Positions 6,551 to 12,732 of a DNA stretch of 12,732 nucleotides are shown here, piece by piece. How positions within the stretch are numbered: the stretch's first letter is position 1; every line of letters begins with the position of its first letter. This stretch comes from JARROD01 sp037384225. GTDB lineage: Bacteria > Pseudomonadota > Gammaproteobacteria > Pseudomonadales > Cellvibrionaceae. The translations under genes were made by a program, and so were the position numbers. The notes beneath the pieces were generated by a model. The model had not been told where the DNA came from, made no database searches, and worked only from the letters and a program-made list of their open reading frames with translations. The stretch lies in NCBI GenBank assembly GCA_037384225.1, contig JARROD010000168.1, forward strand, positions 1 through 12,732, in the 5' to 3' direction.

Positions 6551-7139
6551 TACTGCCCCTTAAAAAAATTTCACTGTAATGTTCTGCTACCATTTCAACA
6601 TCAATGTCTACATCCTGTTTTGAGCGATACCAGGAGGAAATTGAAGTCAGCAAACCGGTAAAAGCGCGCACCGAAATATAAACATCCAGATGTGGATTCA
6701 TCTCACCACGCTGTTGAGCCCGTGCAAATAACTGCTCCAGCCGCTTGTGGTAAAAATGAGATTGGCTGCGAATATTACCGCGCCGCTCAATGGGAATAAA
6801 TTGGCGTTCGTCGTTGAACACAATCATATAGGCCGCACGATCTTGCAGGGATATCAGCGTGTGGTTAAAAATCGCCCGGATCCGATCGGCAAATGACTGG
6901 TCTGTTTCCAATAGTGACTCCAGATACGCCGTCTGGTACTTAATCCCTTCCAGACACACCGCCTCCAGCGCCGCCTCTTTGGAAGGAAAATAATAATAAA
7001 GGCTACCCTGCTTGATATCGAGCCTATTAGCGATGTCAATAGTAGAGGCACCGTGATAGCCCTTGTCCGCAAACACAGCTGCAGCCGCGTCGACAGCCGC
7101 TATATAGCGCTTGTCATATTTGGATTTCTTATCCACCAC
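6528..7139 (-). CDS. TetR/AcrR-family transcriptional regulator
   Basis: A 203-residue regulator. Residues of about 8-55 form the DNA-binding domain: AVFADKGYHGASTIDIANRLDIKQGSLYYYFPSKEAALEAV, with the typical GSLYYYFPSKE recognition-helix region. The remainder is the helical ligand-binding and dimerisation domain; no ligand can be predicted. Translation starts at GTG 7139 (GTG GTG), preceded by a GGGAG ribosome binding site six bases upstream. The gene diverges from cysC, and the space between holds five TATAGAA-type half-sites, its likely operators. The last codons (VASQ and the stop) are contributed by the inverted repeat of the 90-bp element, so the native C-terminus has been replaced. 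Confidence 0.9.
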   Translation of the reverse strand: MVDKKSKYDKRYIAAVDAAAAVFADKGYHGASTIDIANRLDIKQGSLYYYFPSKEAALEAVCLEGIKYQTAYLESLLETDQSFADRIRAIFNHTLISLQDRAAYMIVFNDERQFIPIERRGNIRSQSHFYHKRLEQLFARAQQRGEMNPHLDVYISVRAFTGLLTSISSWYRSKQDVDIDVEMVAEHYSEIFLRGSSVKVASQ

Positions 7140-7260
7140 AAAAAGCTCCCGCCTTCCGTATCATTTGAAAATTCTAAAGAATTCTGTGTCATCGAGGAAG
7201 CAGCATCTCGCAAGTTCTCGTTGCACCGAAAGCGACATAGCGAAAATTTATAAATAGAGC

Positions 7261-7318
7261 TATAGAAAAACTTGCCATTCTATAAATTGACCTATAGAAT
7301 TTCTATAAATTTATAGAA
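7261..7318. promoter_or_regulatory. cluster of five TATAGAA/TTCTATA operator half-sites
   Basis: Half-sites lie at 7261 (TATAGAA), 7278 (TTCTATA), 7293 (TATAGAA), 7301 (TTCTATA) and 7312 (TATAGAA). The last two form a perfect 18-bp palindrome, TTCTATAAATTTATAGAA (7301-7318); the middle two form ATTCTATA-8 bp-TATAGAAT (7277-7300). A possible cysC promoter, TTGACC (7287-7292) with TTTATA (7310-7315) at 17-bp spacing, lies inside the cluster. This is where a TetR-family dimer encoded by the divergent gene would be expected to bind, controlling itself and perhaps cysC. Confidence 0.7.
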
Positions 7319-7399
7319 ACCTGCCGATGCACACCCACTGTGGTTAGCCGCTAACAGGGCTGTGGAATATAGAGCAAAAAAACAAGAGGGGTATTTTTG

Positions 7400-8065
7400 A
7401 TGTCCCAAGAACCCGAGTTGATTTCCGACCAGGTGGTACATCTGGATCGCGCCACCAATGTCCACTGGCATGCACTCGAAGTGGATAAAGCCGCCCGCTC
7501 AGCCGCCAAACAGCAAAAACCGGTGGTGCTGTGGTTTACCGGCCTTTCCGGTTCCGGCAAGTCCACAATTGCCAACTTGGTTGAGAAGAGGCTGTTCGCG
7601 CGCGGCAACCACACTTACATCCTGGACGGCGACAATGTCCGCCACGGTCTCAATAAGGACCTCGGCTTTACTGAAGGCGACCGCCAGGAGAATATTCGCC
7701 GTATCAGTGAAGTCGCCAACCTGATGACCGATGCCGGCCTGATTGTCTTGAGCTGTTTTATCTCACCGTTCAAGCAGGATCGGGAACAGGCGCGCAAACT
7801 GTGTGGCGCCAACAATTTTATCGAGATCTTTATCGACACACCGTTTGAGGACTGCGAAGCACGCGACCCGAAGGGGCTGTATAAAAAAGCCCGACGCGGT
7901 GAAATCAAACACTTCACCGGTTTGGATAGCCCTTACGAAGCCCCGGAAAACCCCCAGATCCATATCCAAACGTCTGAGCAATCGCCTGAAAAGATAGCCA
8001 GTGATATTGTCGATTACCTGGATCGAGAGAGTTTTCTTACCACTCGGGATGTATCTACTCAATGA
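7400..8065 (+). CDS. cysC: adenylylsulfate (APS) kinase
   Basis: A 221-residue kinase that phosphorylates adenosine 5'-phosphosulfate to PAPS with ATP, in the cytoplasm, in sulfate assimilation or sulfation-donor supply. Visible motifs: P-loop GLSGSGKST (48-56), DGDNVRHGLNKDLGF (76-90), the RxENIRR element (about 95-101), and SCFISPFKQDRE (118-129). Length is normal for a stand-alone CysC, with a modest N-terminal extension. I start at ATG 7400, preceded by AAGAGGGG (7384-7391), rather than the in-frame TTG at 7397. No ATP sulfurylase (cysD/cysN) is next to it. The gene diverges from tetR and converges on phoH. Its last codons VSTQ and the stop lie in a decayed copy of the palindromic element. 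Confidence 0.93.
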   Translation: MSQEPELISDQVVHLDRATNVHWHALEVDKAARSAAKQQKPVVLWFTGLSGSGKSTIANLVEKRLFARGNHTYILDGDNVRHGLNKDLGFTEGDRQENIRRISEVANLMTDAGLIVLSCFISPFKQDREQARKLCGANNFIEIFIDTPFEDCEARDPKGLYKKARRGEIKHFTGLDSPYEAPENPQIHIQTSEQSPEKIASDIVDYLDRESFLTTRDVSTQ

Positions 8066-8121
8066 CCCGGGCACGGGACCCTGCAGGCCCCGGGCCCGTG
8101 GTATTTCTGCTTTCAATCCAG
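8051..8121. mobile_element. decayed half copy of the palindromic element
   Basis: 8051-8072 (GTATCTACTCAATGACCCGG...) matches the 22-bp terminal repeat of the 6453 element at 18 of 22 positions, and 8100-8121 (GGTATTTCTGCTTTCAATCC...) matches the element's interior at 6473-6494 at 19 of 22. The two blocks are in the same order and orientation as in the intact copy, but about 28 bases of GC-rich hairpin sequence lie between them. No right-hand inverted end and no target duplication could be found, so it is an old, partial copy. It contributes the stop codon of cysC. Confidence 0.55.
8066..8104. terminator. GC-rich hairpin between convergent cysC and phoH
   Basis: CACGGG (8072-8077) pairs with CCCGTG (8095-8100) around a very GC-rich interior containing CCTGCAGG. 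The hairpin lies directly after the cysC stop and 40 bases beyond the phoH stop, so it could end transcription from both directions. There is no long T-run on the plus strand, so efficiency is uncertain. Confidence 0.45.
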
Positions 8122-8136
8122 TTGCGACTATCAGAT

Positions 8137-9522
8137 CTAAAGGTTGTCTTCCGCAAACTCCGCCAGGCGACTGCGTTCAATACCGTTGACATGCATAATG
8201 CTGGCGTAAGAATAACTTTTCACTTTTTCAACCAGATAAGTCAAGCCTGAAGTTAACGGTGTAATGTATTTATTATCGATTTGTGCGAGGTTGCCCAGCA
8301 CTATAATCTTAGAATTTTTACCCACCCGCGTAATAATCGATTTCAGTTGAAATTGCGTCAATCCCTGGCTTTCATCAATAATGATATATGCATTATTGAA
8401 CGAGCGGCCACGCATAAAGTTCAGCGATTTGAATTGAATATTGGCGCGCTCTTTTACGTAATCAATACTACTGAAACTGTGTTCATCACCGCCGTGCAGA
8501 ATTTCGAGATTATCGTCAAAAGCCGCCAGCCAGGGAGTCATCTTTTCTTCTTCAGTACCCGGCAGAAAGCCGATATCTTCCGCGATAGACGGTGTATTAC
8601 GTGCCACAATCAATTTGTTGTAACGCTTTTCCTCCATAATAACGTGCAGCCCGTAGGCTAGGGCCAGCAGGGTTTTTCCCGATCCCGCCGGGCCGGTCAT
8701 CACGGTCATATCGGAATCCTCGTACTGCAAAACGAAAAACGCCATCGCCTGCTCCAGATTGCGCGGTCGGATTCCCCAGAACTCCTGGTGCATCAGGCTG
8801 GAGCGGTTTAAGTCGATCAGACGGATAAAGTGTTCGTCCACTTCGCTGACAAAGCCGATGAATTCGGAGTCATCCAAAATGAACATATGCGGATAGGCAT
8901 TCGGCAAGGTTTCCCGGGCGATAGTATGGATGGTCTCCCGGCCACGGCTTATGGTTTTCACTTTTTCCACCCGCTGCCAGAAGATACCGGGGGTGTATTC
9001 ATAACCTCTTGCCAGCAGATCGATATCATCCAGTACCCGGTCCTTGCGGTATTCTTCCACATGTTCCAGCCCCGATCCCCGGGCTTTGAGACGCATATTG
9101 ATATCTTTTGTTACCAGGCACACCAGAGCCTCGGGGCGGCTCGCCTGCAGACTCAAGGCCACGTTGATAATGCGGTTGTCGTTGGCCTGTAGCCGCGTGC
9201 CGTTTAAAAACGGAATATTGTCATCATTTTTAATCAATTGATCCGGAAAGATCGCCAGGGTCCCACTCGGCATGTTCAGGCCGGCACCGGGAAATTTTAC
9301 GCCTTCCTGAATTTCCCGGGGTTTGGCATCACTGAGGATATTGTCTATTGACTGAATGGCGATGCGGGCTTCACGGCTTACATCCTTATCCGGCCGGTCT
9401 TTAATTACATCCAACTCCTCCAGCACGGTCATCGGCAACACCACATGGTGATCGGCAAAAGCACTGATAGCGAGAGGATCGTGCAGCAAGACATTGGTAT
9501 CAAGTACAAATATTTTTTCCAT
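8137..9522 (-). CDS. PhoH-family PIN-domain ATPase (PhoH2 type)
   Basis: A 461-residue protein with two domains. Residues 1 to about 135 are a PIN-type nuclease domain starting KIFVLDTNVLLHDP (catalytic-type Asp8) with EELD (35-38) and a later NDNRIIN segment. Residues of about 250-461 are the PhoH P-loop domain with Walker A GPAGSGKT (277-284), a Walker B-like IIIDESQG and a NLAQID motif. Proteins with this architecture have been described as RNA-unwinding and RNA-cleaving enzymes, possibly tied to toxin-antitoxin-like or RNA-quality roles. I choose ATG 9522 with AGGTG about 9 bases upstream; the GTG at 9534 is less likely. The C-terminus (RSRLAEFAEDNL) looks native, so the gene is intact. 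Confidence 0.92.
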   Translation of the reverse strand: MEKIFVLDTNVLLHDPLAISAFADHHVVLPMTVLEELDVIKDRPDKDVSREARIAIQSIDNILSDAKPREIQEGVKFPGAGLNMPSGTLAIFPDQLIKNDDNIPFLNGTRLQANDNRIINVALSLQASRPEALVCLVTKDINMRLKARGSGLEHVEEYRKDRVLDDIDLLARGYEYTPGIFWQRVEKVKTISRGRETIHTIARETLPNAYPHMFILDDSEFIGFVSEVDEHFIRLIDLNRSSLMHQEFWGIRPRNLEQAMAFFVLQYEDSDMTVMTGPAGSGKTLLALAYGLHVIMEEKRYNKLIVARNTPSIAEDIGFLPGTEEEKMTPWLAAFDDNLEILHGGDEHSFSSIDYVKERANIQFKSLNFMRGRSFNNAYIIIDESQGLTQFQLKSIITRVGKNSKIIVLGNLAQIDNKYITPLTSGLTYLVEKVKSYSYASIMHVNGIERSRLAEFAEDNL

Positions 9523-9783
9523 AAAGACGTACACCTGCTAAAAGTAGACGAGCATTAAAAGCGGGAAGTATTCGCTGGACGCAGCGACAAATTAATAACT
9601 GCCTAAATACGCGATAGATTAAGGTCGAGGTGAAGGTTGGACGGGAAAGGTGTAAATATTTGTTTTGAAAATTACTGATTAAGGATATGCGTGAAATCTT
9701 TTCGGCCGCTTTTCCTGGTTCATGGCCCCGAATCCGCCTGATCGGGATTTGATATGAGACCGAAGTAGTAGCTGTTACTCCGG

Positions 9784-9801
9784 CCGCTGCCATTGCAGCG
9801 G
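9784..9801. other. 7-bp stem, 4-base loop hairpin in intergenic DNA
   Basis: CCGCTGC (9784-9790) and GCAGCGG (9795-9801) are perfect inverted copies around CATT. Neither side has a T-run, so it is not a standard intrinsic terminator. It could be part of a structured leader of phoH, about 260 bases upstream of its start. Confidence 0.4.
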
Positions 9802-10108
9802 GAAAACGATCTAACAATGGATGTTTCAATACAAACAAGCCCCTAGAGGTTAGATACTCCTTGAATATCATACCAGTTTGAAATATGTCAACAGGGGAAG
9901 CCGTCCCTATTGTGGCACACCTATCGCGCACTGGCACCTTTTCCAGCGCTCCCAAAAACCGTGGATGCCGCGCCAGCCGCGGCTTACAGGCTTTTTTTAG
10001 AACGCCATTGGCAGACGTGCCCGGATCTAATTACTGAAAATATAGCGTTATATCGCGACCACCAAGCCGCCCCAAAAACCATGATCAATCGATCTAACCA
10101 GTGTGACA

Positions 10109-10140
10109 CAGTTGGCAGAATAGGAAATATCCAGTTGGCA
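10109..10140. promoter_or_regulatory. two direct copies of CAGTTGGCA before the exported-protein gene
   Basis: CAGTTGGCA occurs at 10109-10117 and 10132-10140, 23 bp apart, and 35-66 bases upstream of the start codon at 10175. Two identical sites about two helical turns apart suggest a regulator binding site overlapping a promoter. Assigned from position and repetition only. Confidence 0.35.
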
Positions 10141-10174
10141 TACTGTCTCACGTAGGCAGTTAGAGACCCGCAAG

Positions 10175-10675
10175 ATGATTCCCACATCAGCAGTAAAGAC
10201 ATTACACACGACAAACCTGGTGCAGGAATGTCGTCAAACGCTACAAAGGCAGCGCTATATCCGCTCCACAGTGTCAGCGGTTTTCGCCTTTGCCGCCCTG
10301 CCGTTGGCACAAGCTGGGAGTCTCTCCAAGTCAGCCTCGGACACCCCCCTGAGTGACGCTTTAATCCAAAACCAATCTATTCACTTTGCAGCGATTCAAC
10401 GGCGCCCAGTTCAGAGTGGGAACACAGTCATTTATTCGCCTTATTATGATGCCCATACGTCCCTCCCCAGTATGGGCGCTGAAAGTATATCTGGCGCGCA
10501 GGAAATATCCGCCGACAATCTGATTGAGGTTCTGGAAAAACGCTTCAATTCTCCAGTATTGATGCTGCTCAACGGCAAATACGAGGGAGGTGTGGATTCC
10601 TTTTCGGAAGGCGTCCGCTATAAAGCCAAATGGTCTAAAAAAGGCTTTCATTTCGAGCTTAAGTACCAATTTTGA
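10175..10675 (+). CDS. hypothetical exported protein, unknown function
   Basis: A 166-residue protein I do not recognise. There is a hydrophobic segment STVSAVFAFAALPLAQAG near residues 31-48 with an AxA-like cleavage site, preceded by a basic stretch (RQTLQRQRYIR), so it is probably exported; the first ~25 residues would be an unusually long n-region, and the true start may be downstream. The mature part has no cysteine and no repeats. The end, KAKWSKKGFHFELKYQF, is basic and finishes with a phenylalanine-terminated beta-like strand, reminiscent of an outer-membrane strand but far too short for a whole barrel. The gene stands alone, with large non-coding stretches on both sides. No strong ribosome binding site is visible before ATG 10175, so the start is uncertain. 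Confidence 0.55.
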   Translation: MIPTSAVKTLHTTNLVQECRQTLQRQRYIRSTVSAVFAFAALPLAQAGSLSKSASDTPLSDALIQNQSIHFAAIQRRPVQSGNTVIYSPYYDAHTSLPSMGAESISGAQEISADNLIEVLEKRFNSPVLMLLNGKYEGGVDSFSEGVRYKAKWSKKGFHFELKYQF

Positions 10676-10989
10676 GACAATTTTTAGACACATCAGGCTA
10701 AATCAGGACTGGGAACCGAAACCCGAAACGCTTGAGCGTGTCGAATTAGATTTCTTTTTCCCGCCAACAACCCGGTAGACATCGCTAATTTGTCACGAAA
10801 ACATCAAATTTCTCTAAACAATTTAATCTACCGGAACCCTCGGCGCAGATACCATTCATAATGTTTAGGGCCGTGCACGACCCACTACCCATAAATTTTT
10901 ATGCTGGCCCTTATCTACTGTAACGCAATTGATTTAATGTCCGTCAATTGATTTACTAGAACCCGCCAGCCACACTTGAGGAATCTGTA
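10676..10989. other. intergenic region upstream of msrP
   Basis: About 314 bases with no supported gene. Contents: an 8-bp inverted pair CCGGTAGA (10772-10779) and TCTACCGG (10827-10834) far apart, and a direct repeat CAATTGATTTA just before msrP. The stretch becomes AT-rich toward msrP, as expected for a promoter region. Confidence 0.5.
10926..10955. promoter_or_regulatory. direct repeat CAATTGATTTA upstream of msrPQ
   Basis: The 11-mer occurs at 10926-10936 and 10945-10955, 19 bp apart, ending 34 bases before the msrP start codon. The pair contains a possible -35 TTGATT (10929-10934) and -10 TTTACT (10952-10957) at 17-bp spacing. The repeat could be the promoter itself or paired sites for a regulator; msrPQ in other bacteria is induced by reactive chlorine through a two-component system, but that link here is inference. 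Confidence 0.4.
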
Positions 10990-11955
10990 GTGCTGATCAA
11001 GACTAAAGCGCCGCACCAACTGACTGAAAATGATGTCACCGACCCCAAGCTTTACTGCAATCGTCGCCGGTTTTTAAAAACAGGTCTCTACGGCGGCACG
11101 GCTCTTTCTCTGGCCAGTTACCTGCCCAATCTGGCTTGGGCTTCAATAGCGGAGTTCAGCGATAAAATCGCCAGCGCACCCAACACCGTAAAGGTTGATG
11201 AGAAATTGAACAACTTCGAGGATATCACCCATTACAACAACTTTTACGAACTGGGCACTGACAAGGGGGATCCGGTGGAGAATGCCGATGCGTTAGTCAC
11301 CGCTCCCTGGTCTGTCACCGTGGAGGGGGAATGCGCCAAACCCGGCTCCTACACACTGGAGGACATTCTTAAACCCCACGATTTTGAGGAACGCATATAC
11401 CGATTTCGCTGTGTCGAAGCCTGGTCCATGGTTATTCCGTGGGTCGGCTTTCCACTGGCGGATCTACTGCAGCGTTTCCAACCCAACAATGACGCTAAAT
11501 TTGTCGCTTTCGAAACACTTTACGACCGCAAGAATCCACTGCCGGGGCAGCAGCGTAAGGTCCTGCGCTGGCCCTATCGCGAGGGCCTGCGCATGGATGA
11601 AGCCATGCACCCATTGACACTGGTGGCCGTTGGCTTATACGGCAAACCACTGCCCAACCAAAACGGCGCCCCGCTGCGACTTGTCGTACCCTGGAAATAC
11701 GGTTTTAAAAGCATCAAATCGATTGTGAAGATTCGCTTCACCAGAGAGCAGCCCGATACCAGTTGGAATATGTCTGCGCCGTCCGAGTACGGGTTTTATT
11801 CCAACGTAAACCCCAAGGTGAGTCATCCCCGCTGGAGCCAGAGCCGAGAGCGGCGCATTGGCGAGTTGTTTAAACGCGACACCTTGATGTTTAACGGCTA
11901 CGAGGAGCAGGTGGCCGGCATGTATCAAGGCATGGATCTGAAACGCTTTTACTAA
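10990..11955 (+). CDS. msrP: periplasmic protein-methionine-sulfoxide reductase, catalytic subunit MsrP
   Basis: A 321-residue molybdopterin enzyme that repairs oxidised methionine in periplasmic proteins, using electrons from MsrQ. The N-terminus carries a twin-arginine signal, NRRRFLK (24-30), followed by a hydrophobic stretch up to NLAWA near 47-51, so it is folded with cofactor before Tat export. Cys141 in RFRCVEAWSMVIPWVGFPL is the expected molybdenum ligand. Other family blocks are EDITHYNNFYELGTDKGDP, WPYREGLRMDEAMHPLT, and PWKYGFKSIKSIVKI. Length is close to the E. coli protein (about 334). GTG 10990 is chosen because GAGG lies eight bases upstream. msrQ follows after 18 bases, so the two form an operon. 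Confidence 0.96.
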   Translation: MLIKTKAPHQLTENDVTDPKLYCNRRRFLKTGLYGGTALSLASYLPNLAWASIAEFSDKIASAPNTVKVDEKLNNFEDITHYNNFYELGTDKGDPVENADALVTAPWSVTVEGECAKPGSYTLEDILKPHDFEERIYRFRCVEAWSMVIPWVGFPLADLLQRFQPNNDAKFVAFETLYDRKNPLPGQQRKVLRWPYREGLRMDEAMHPLTLVAVGLYGKPLPNQNGAPLRLVVPWKYGFKSIKSIVKIRFTREQPDTSWNMSAPSEYGFYSNVNPKVSHPRWSQSRERRIGELFKRDTLMFNGYEEQVAGMYQGMDLKRFY

Positions 11956-11973
11956 GGCATGAGTCGTTGACCG

Positions 11974-12594
11974 ATGCGAGTGACAACCAAAGTAATAAAA
12001 ACCCGTATAAAACCTCTTGTGCACCTGTTTGCACTATTGCCGTTTTTGCTGCTGCTTTACAGGCTGCTGAACCAGTCGCTGGGAGCAAACCCAATTGAAA
12101 GCCTCACCCACAGCACCGGACAATGGGGACTGAGATTTTTGTTGCTGACACTTGGTGTCAGTCCCCTGGTAAAAATCACCGGACTCAAATGGCTTATGCA
12201 ACTGCGTCGCATGCTGGGACTATACAGTGCGTTTTATGTTTTGTTGCATTTCCTTATCTACCTGGTGTTTGACCAGTCGTTGTCACTGGACTATGTTTTA
12301 GAAGATATTGGGGAGCACCCCTACATTACCGCCGGTTTTTTTGGCTTCTTGCTGTTAATACCTCTTGCCGCCACATCGCCTCTGGCCGTGCGACGGCGTA
12401 TGGGCCGCCGTTGGAACCAGCTCCACCGCCTGACCTACGCCGTAGGAGTGCTGGGTATTATTCACCTGTTGTGGCTTACAAAAGCGGATTTCGGTCAGGT
12501 TTGGATTTACAGTATTATTTTTTTAATCCTTATGCTTTTCCGCCTGCCTGTAAGAGCGGGGAAACGATTTTTAAATGCGGTAACTTCTCAATAA
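11974..12594 (+). CDS. msrQ: MsrQ heme-binding membrane subunit, C-terminus rewritten by a mobile element
   Basis: A 206-residue integral membrane protein of the ferric-reductase-like family that passes electrons from the quinone or flavin pool to periplasmic MsrP. It has about five to six hydrophobic segments (around 15-32, 50-65, 83-100, 115-132, 150-166, 172-187). Candidate heme-ligand histidines are in LLHFLIY, NQLHRLTY and GIIHLLWL. The sequence matches MsrQ up to FRLPVRAGKRFLNA. The last four residues VTSQ and the TAA stop are encoded by the terminal repeat of a palindromic element starting at 12580. Because only a few residues of the cytoplasmic tail are altered, function is probably kept. 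ATG 11974 gives a basic N-terminus before the first helix. Confidence 0.92.
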   Translation: MRVTTKVIKTRIKPLVHLFALLPFLLLLYRLLNQSLGANPIESLTHSTGQWGLRFLLLTLGVSPLVKITGLKWLMQLRRMLGLYSAFYVLLHFLIYLVFDQSLSLDYVLEDIGEHPYITAGFFGFLLLIPLAATSPLAVRRRMGRRWNQLHRLTYAVGVLGIIHLLWLTKADFGQVWIYSIIFLILMLFRLPVRAGKRFLNAVTSQ

Positions 12595-12732
12595 CCCGGG
12601 GTAAGCACAGTGGCAGGCGGACGTCCGGAGGTAGTTGGCCCAGACTGTCGGAGGCATGGATGCCGACGCCAAGCCTACATGGACGTACTTGCCGGCGTGT
12701 CTGGGCCAACTACCTCCGGATGGCCGCCGAAT
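12580..12732. mobile_element. second palindromic element, carrying a nested insertion and cut by the window end
   Basis: 12580-12601 matches the 22-bp end of the 6453 element at 21 of 22 positions. The following bases 12602-12621, together with 12721-12732, match the reverse complement of that element's interior at 28 of 32 positions, showing a copy in the opposite orientation. The match is interrupted by about 99 bases (12622-12720). The right end would lie just beyond the window. The left flank, TAAATGCG, would be the expected target duplication. Confidence 0.8.
12622..12720. repeat. nested palindromic repeat with 22-bp perfect arms
   Basis: 12624-12645 (TCCGGAGGTAGTTGGCCCAG...) and 12699-12720 are perfect inverted 22-bp copies. 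Between them lie a stem-like unit GTCG-GAG-GCAT/ATGCCGAC (about 12647-12666) and a CAAG...CTTG unit around 12670-12691. It interrupts the outer element exactly at its central GGCGG-ATGG-CCGCC loop, so it is a separate inserted family. It resembles the imperfect-palindrome intergenic repeats common in marine gammaproteobacteria, from memory only. Confidence 0.75.

Larger units (their letters stand above)
9523..10174. other. long intergenic region upstream of phoH and the exported-protein gene
   Basis: About 650 bases without a supported gene. A minus-strand frame covering 9500-9955 overlaps the phoH start and has no recognisable domain, and a plus-strand frame from 9910 begins with TTG and has no ribosome binding site; both are treated as chance. 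A 7-bp hairpin CCGCTGC-CATT-GCAGCGG lies at 9784-9801. A possible 14-codon leader, MNQEKRPKRFHAYP, is readable on the minus strand at 9723-9679. Near the right end are two copies of CAGTTGGCA and a small GTCTC/GAGAC inverted repeat. Confidence 0.5.

Noticed and set aside
6404..6661. Plus-strand frame crossing the MITE
   Set aside because: It only exists because one phase of the palindromic element is open; it overlaps tetR on the other strand and encodes nothing recognisable.
9500..9955. Minus-strand 151-codon frame upstream of phoH
   Set aside because: It overlaps the phoH start in another frame, has no recognisable motif and an unnatural composition; treated as chance.
9910..10155. Plus-strand 81-codon frame before the exported-protein gene
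   Set aside because: It begins with TTG without a ribosome binding site, and no family is recognised.
10772..10834. 8-bp inverted pair CCGGTAGA/TCTACCGG as a regulatory or terminator structure
   Set aside because: The arms are 47 bases apart with no T-run and no further symmetry; too weak to assign.
1..12732. CRISPR array, tRNA, rRNA or prophage genes
   Set aside because: No regularly spaced repeats, no tRNA-like cloverleaf, no rRNA-like stretch and no phage or transposase coding sequence were seen.

Overview
The window looks like chromosomal DNA of a marine-type gammaproteobacterium, probably in or near the Cellvibrionales. This is inferred from the gene families (MsrPQ, PhoH-type PIN-ATPase, CysC, a DUF4266/DUF3570 envelope operon), the moderate GC content and the density of palindromic intergenic repeats. 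There is no rRNA or other marker gene to fix the species. No tRNA, rRNA or CRISPR array was found.

Layout. (1) 1-402 is an AT-rich leader without a gene, containing short repeats. (2) 403-6413 is a tight plus-strand operon of six genes: a diheme HzsA-related lipoprotein, an SH3-domain beta-barrel protein, a second outer-membrane beta-barrel protein, a TlpA-like thioredoxin-fold protein, a DUF4266 lipoprotein ending in GGGCGCN, and a DUF3570 protein. Genes overlap or abut, and all products appear destined for the envelope. The join between the second barrel gene and the TlpA gene looks damaged: the barrel lacks its usual aromatic C-terminal strand and TlpA lacks its signal peptide. (3) A TetR regulator (minus strand, 6528-7139) and an APS kinase CysC (plus strand, 7400-8065) diverge around five TATAGAA/TTCTATA half-sites. 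(4) A PhoH-family PIN-ATPase (minus strand, 8137-9522) converges on cysC. (5) 9523-10174 is a long intergenic stretch, followed by an unrecognised 166-residue exported protein. (6) msrP-msrQ, the periplasmic methionine sulfoxide reductase pair, runs from 10990 to 12594.

The most striking signal is a family of short palindromic, MITE-like elements with ends of the type GTARCTTCTCAATAACCCGG. A complete 90-bp copy at 6453-6542 has 22-bp perfect terminal inverted repeats and an 8-bp target duplication (TTTCACAC). A second copy at 12580-window end carries a different palindrome of about 99 bp nested in its central loop. A decayed third copy lies at 8051-8121. In all three places the terminal repeat supplies the last codons and the stop codon of the adjacent gene: TetR ends VASQ-stop, MsrQ VTSQ-stop and CysC VSTQ-stop. 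The element therefore appears to act as a portable 3' end for genes, bringing an in-frame stop and a strong hairpin, and two of the three copies sit between convergent genes. Separately, an imperfect 25-bp direct repeat occurs just before and just after the six-gene operon.
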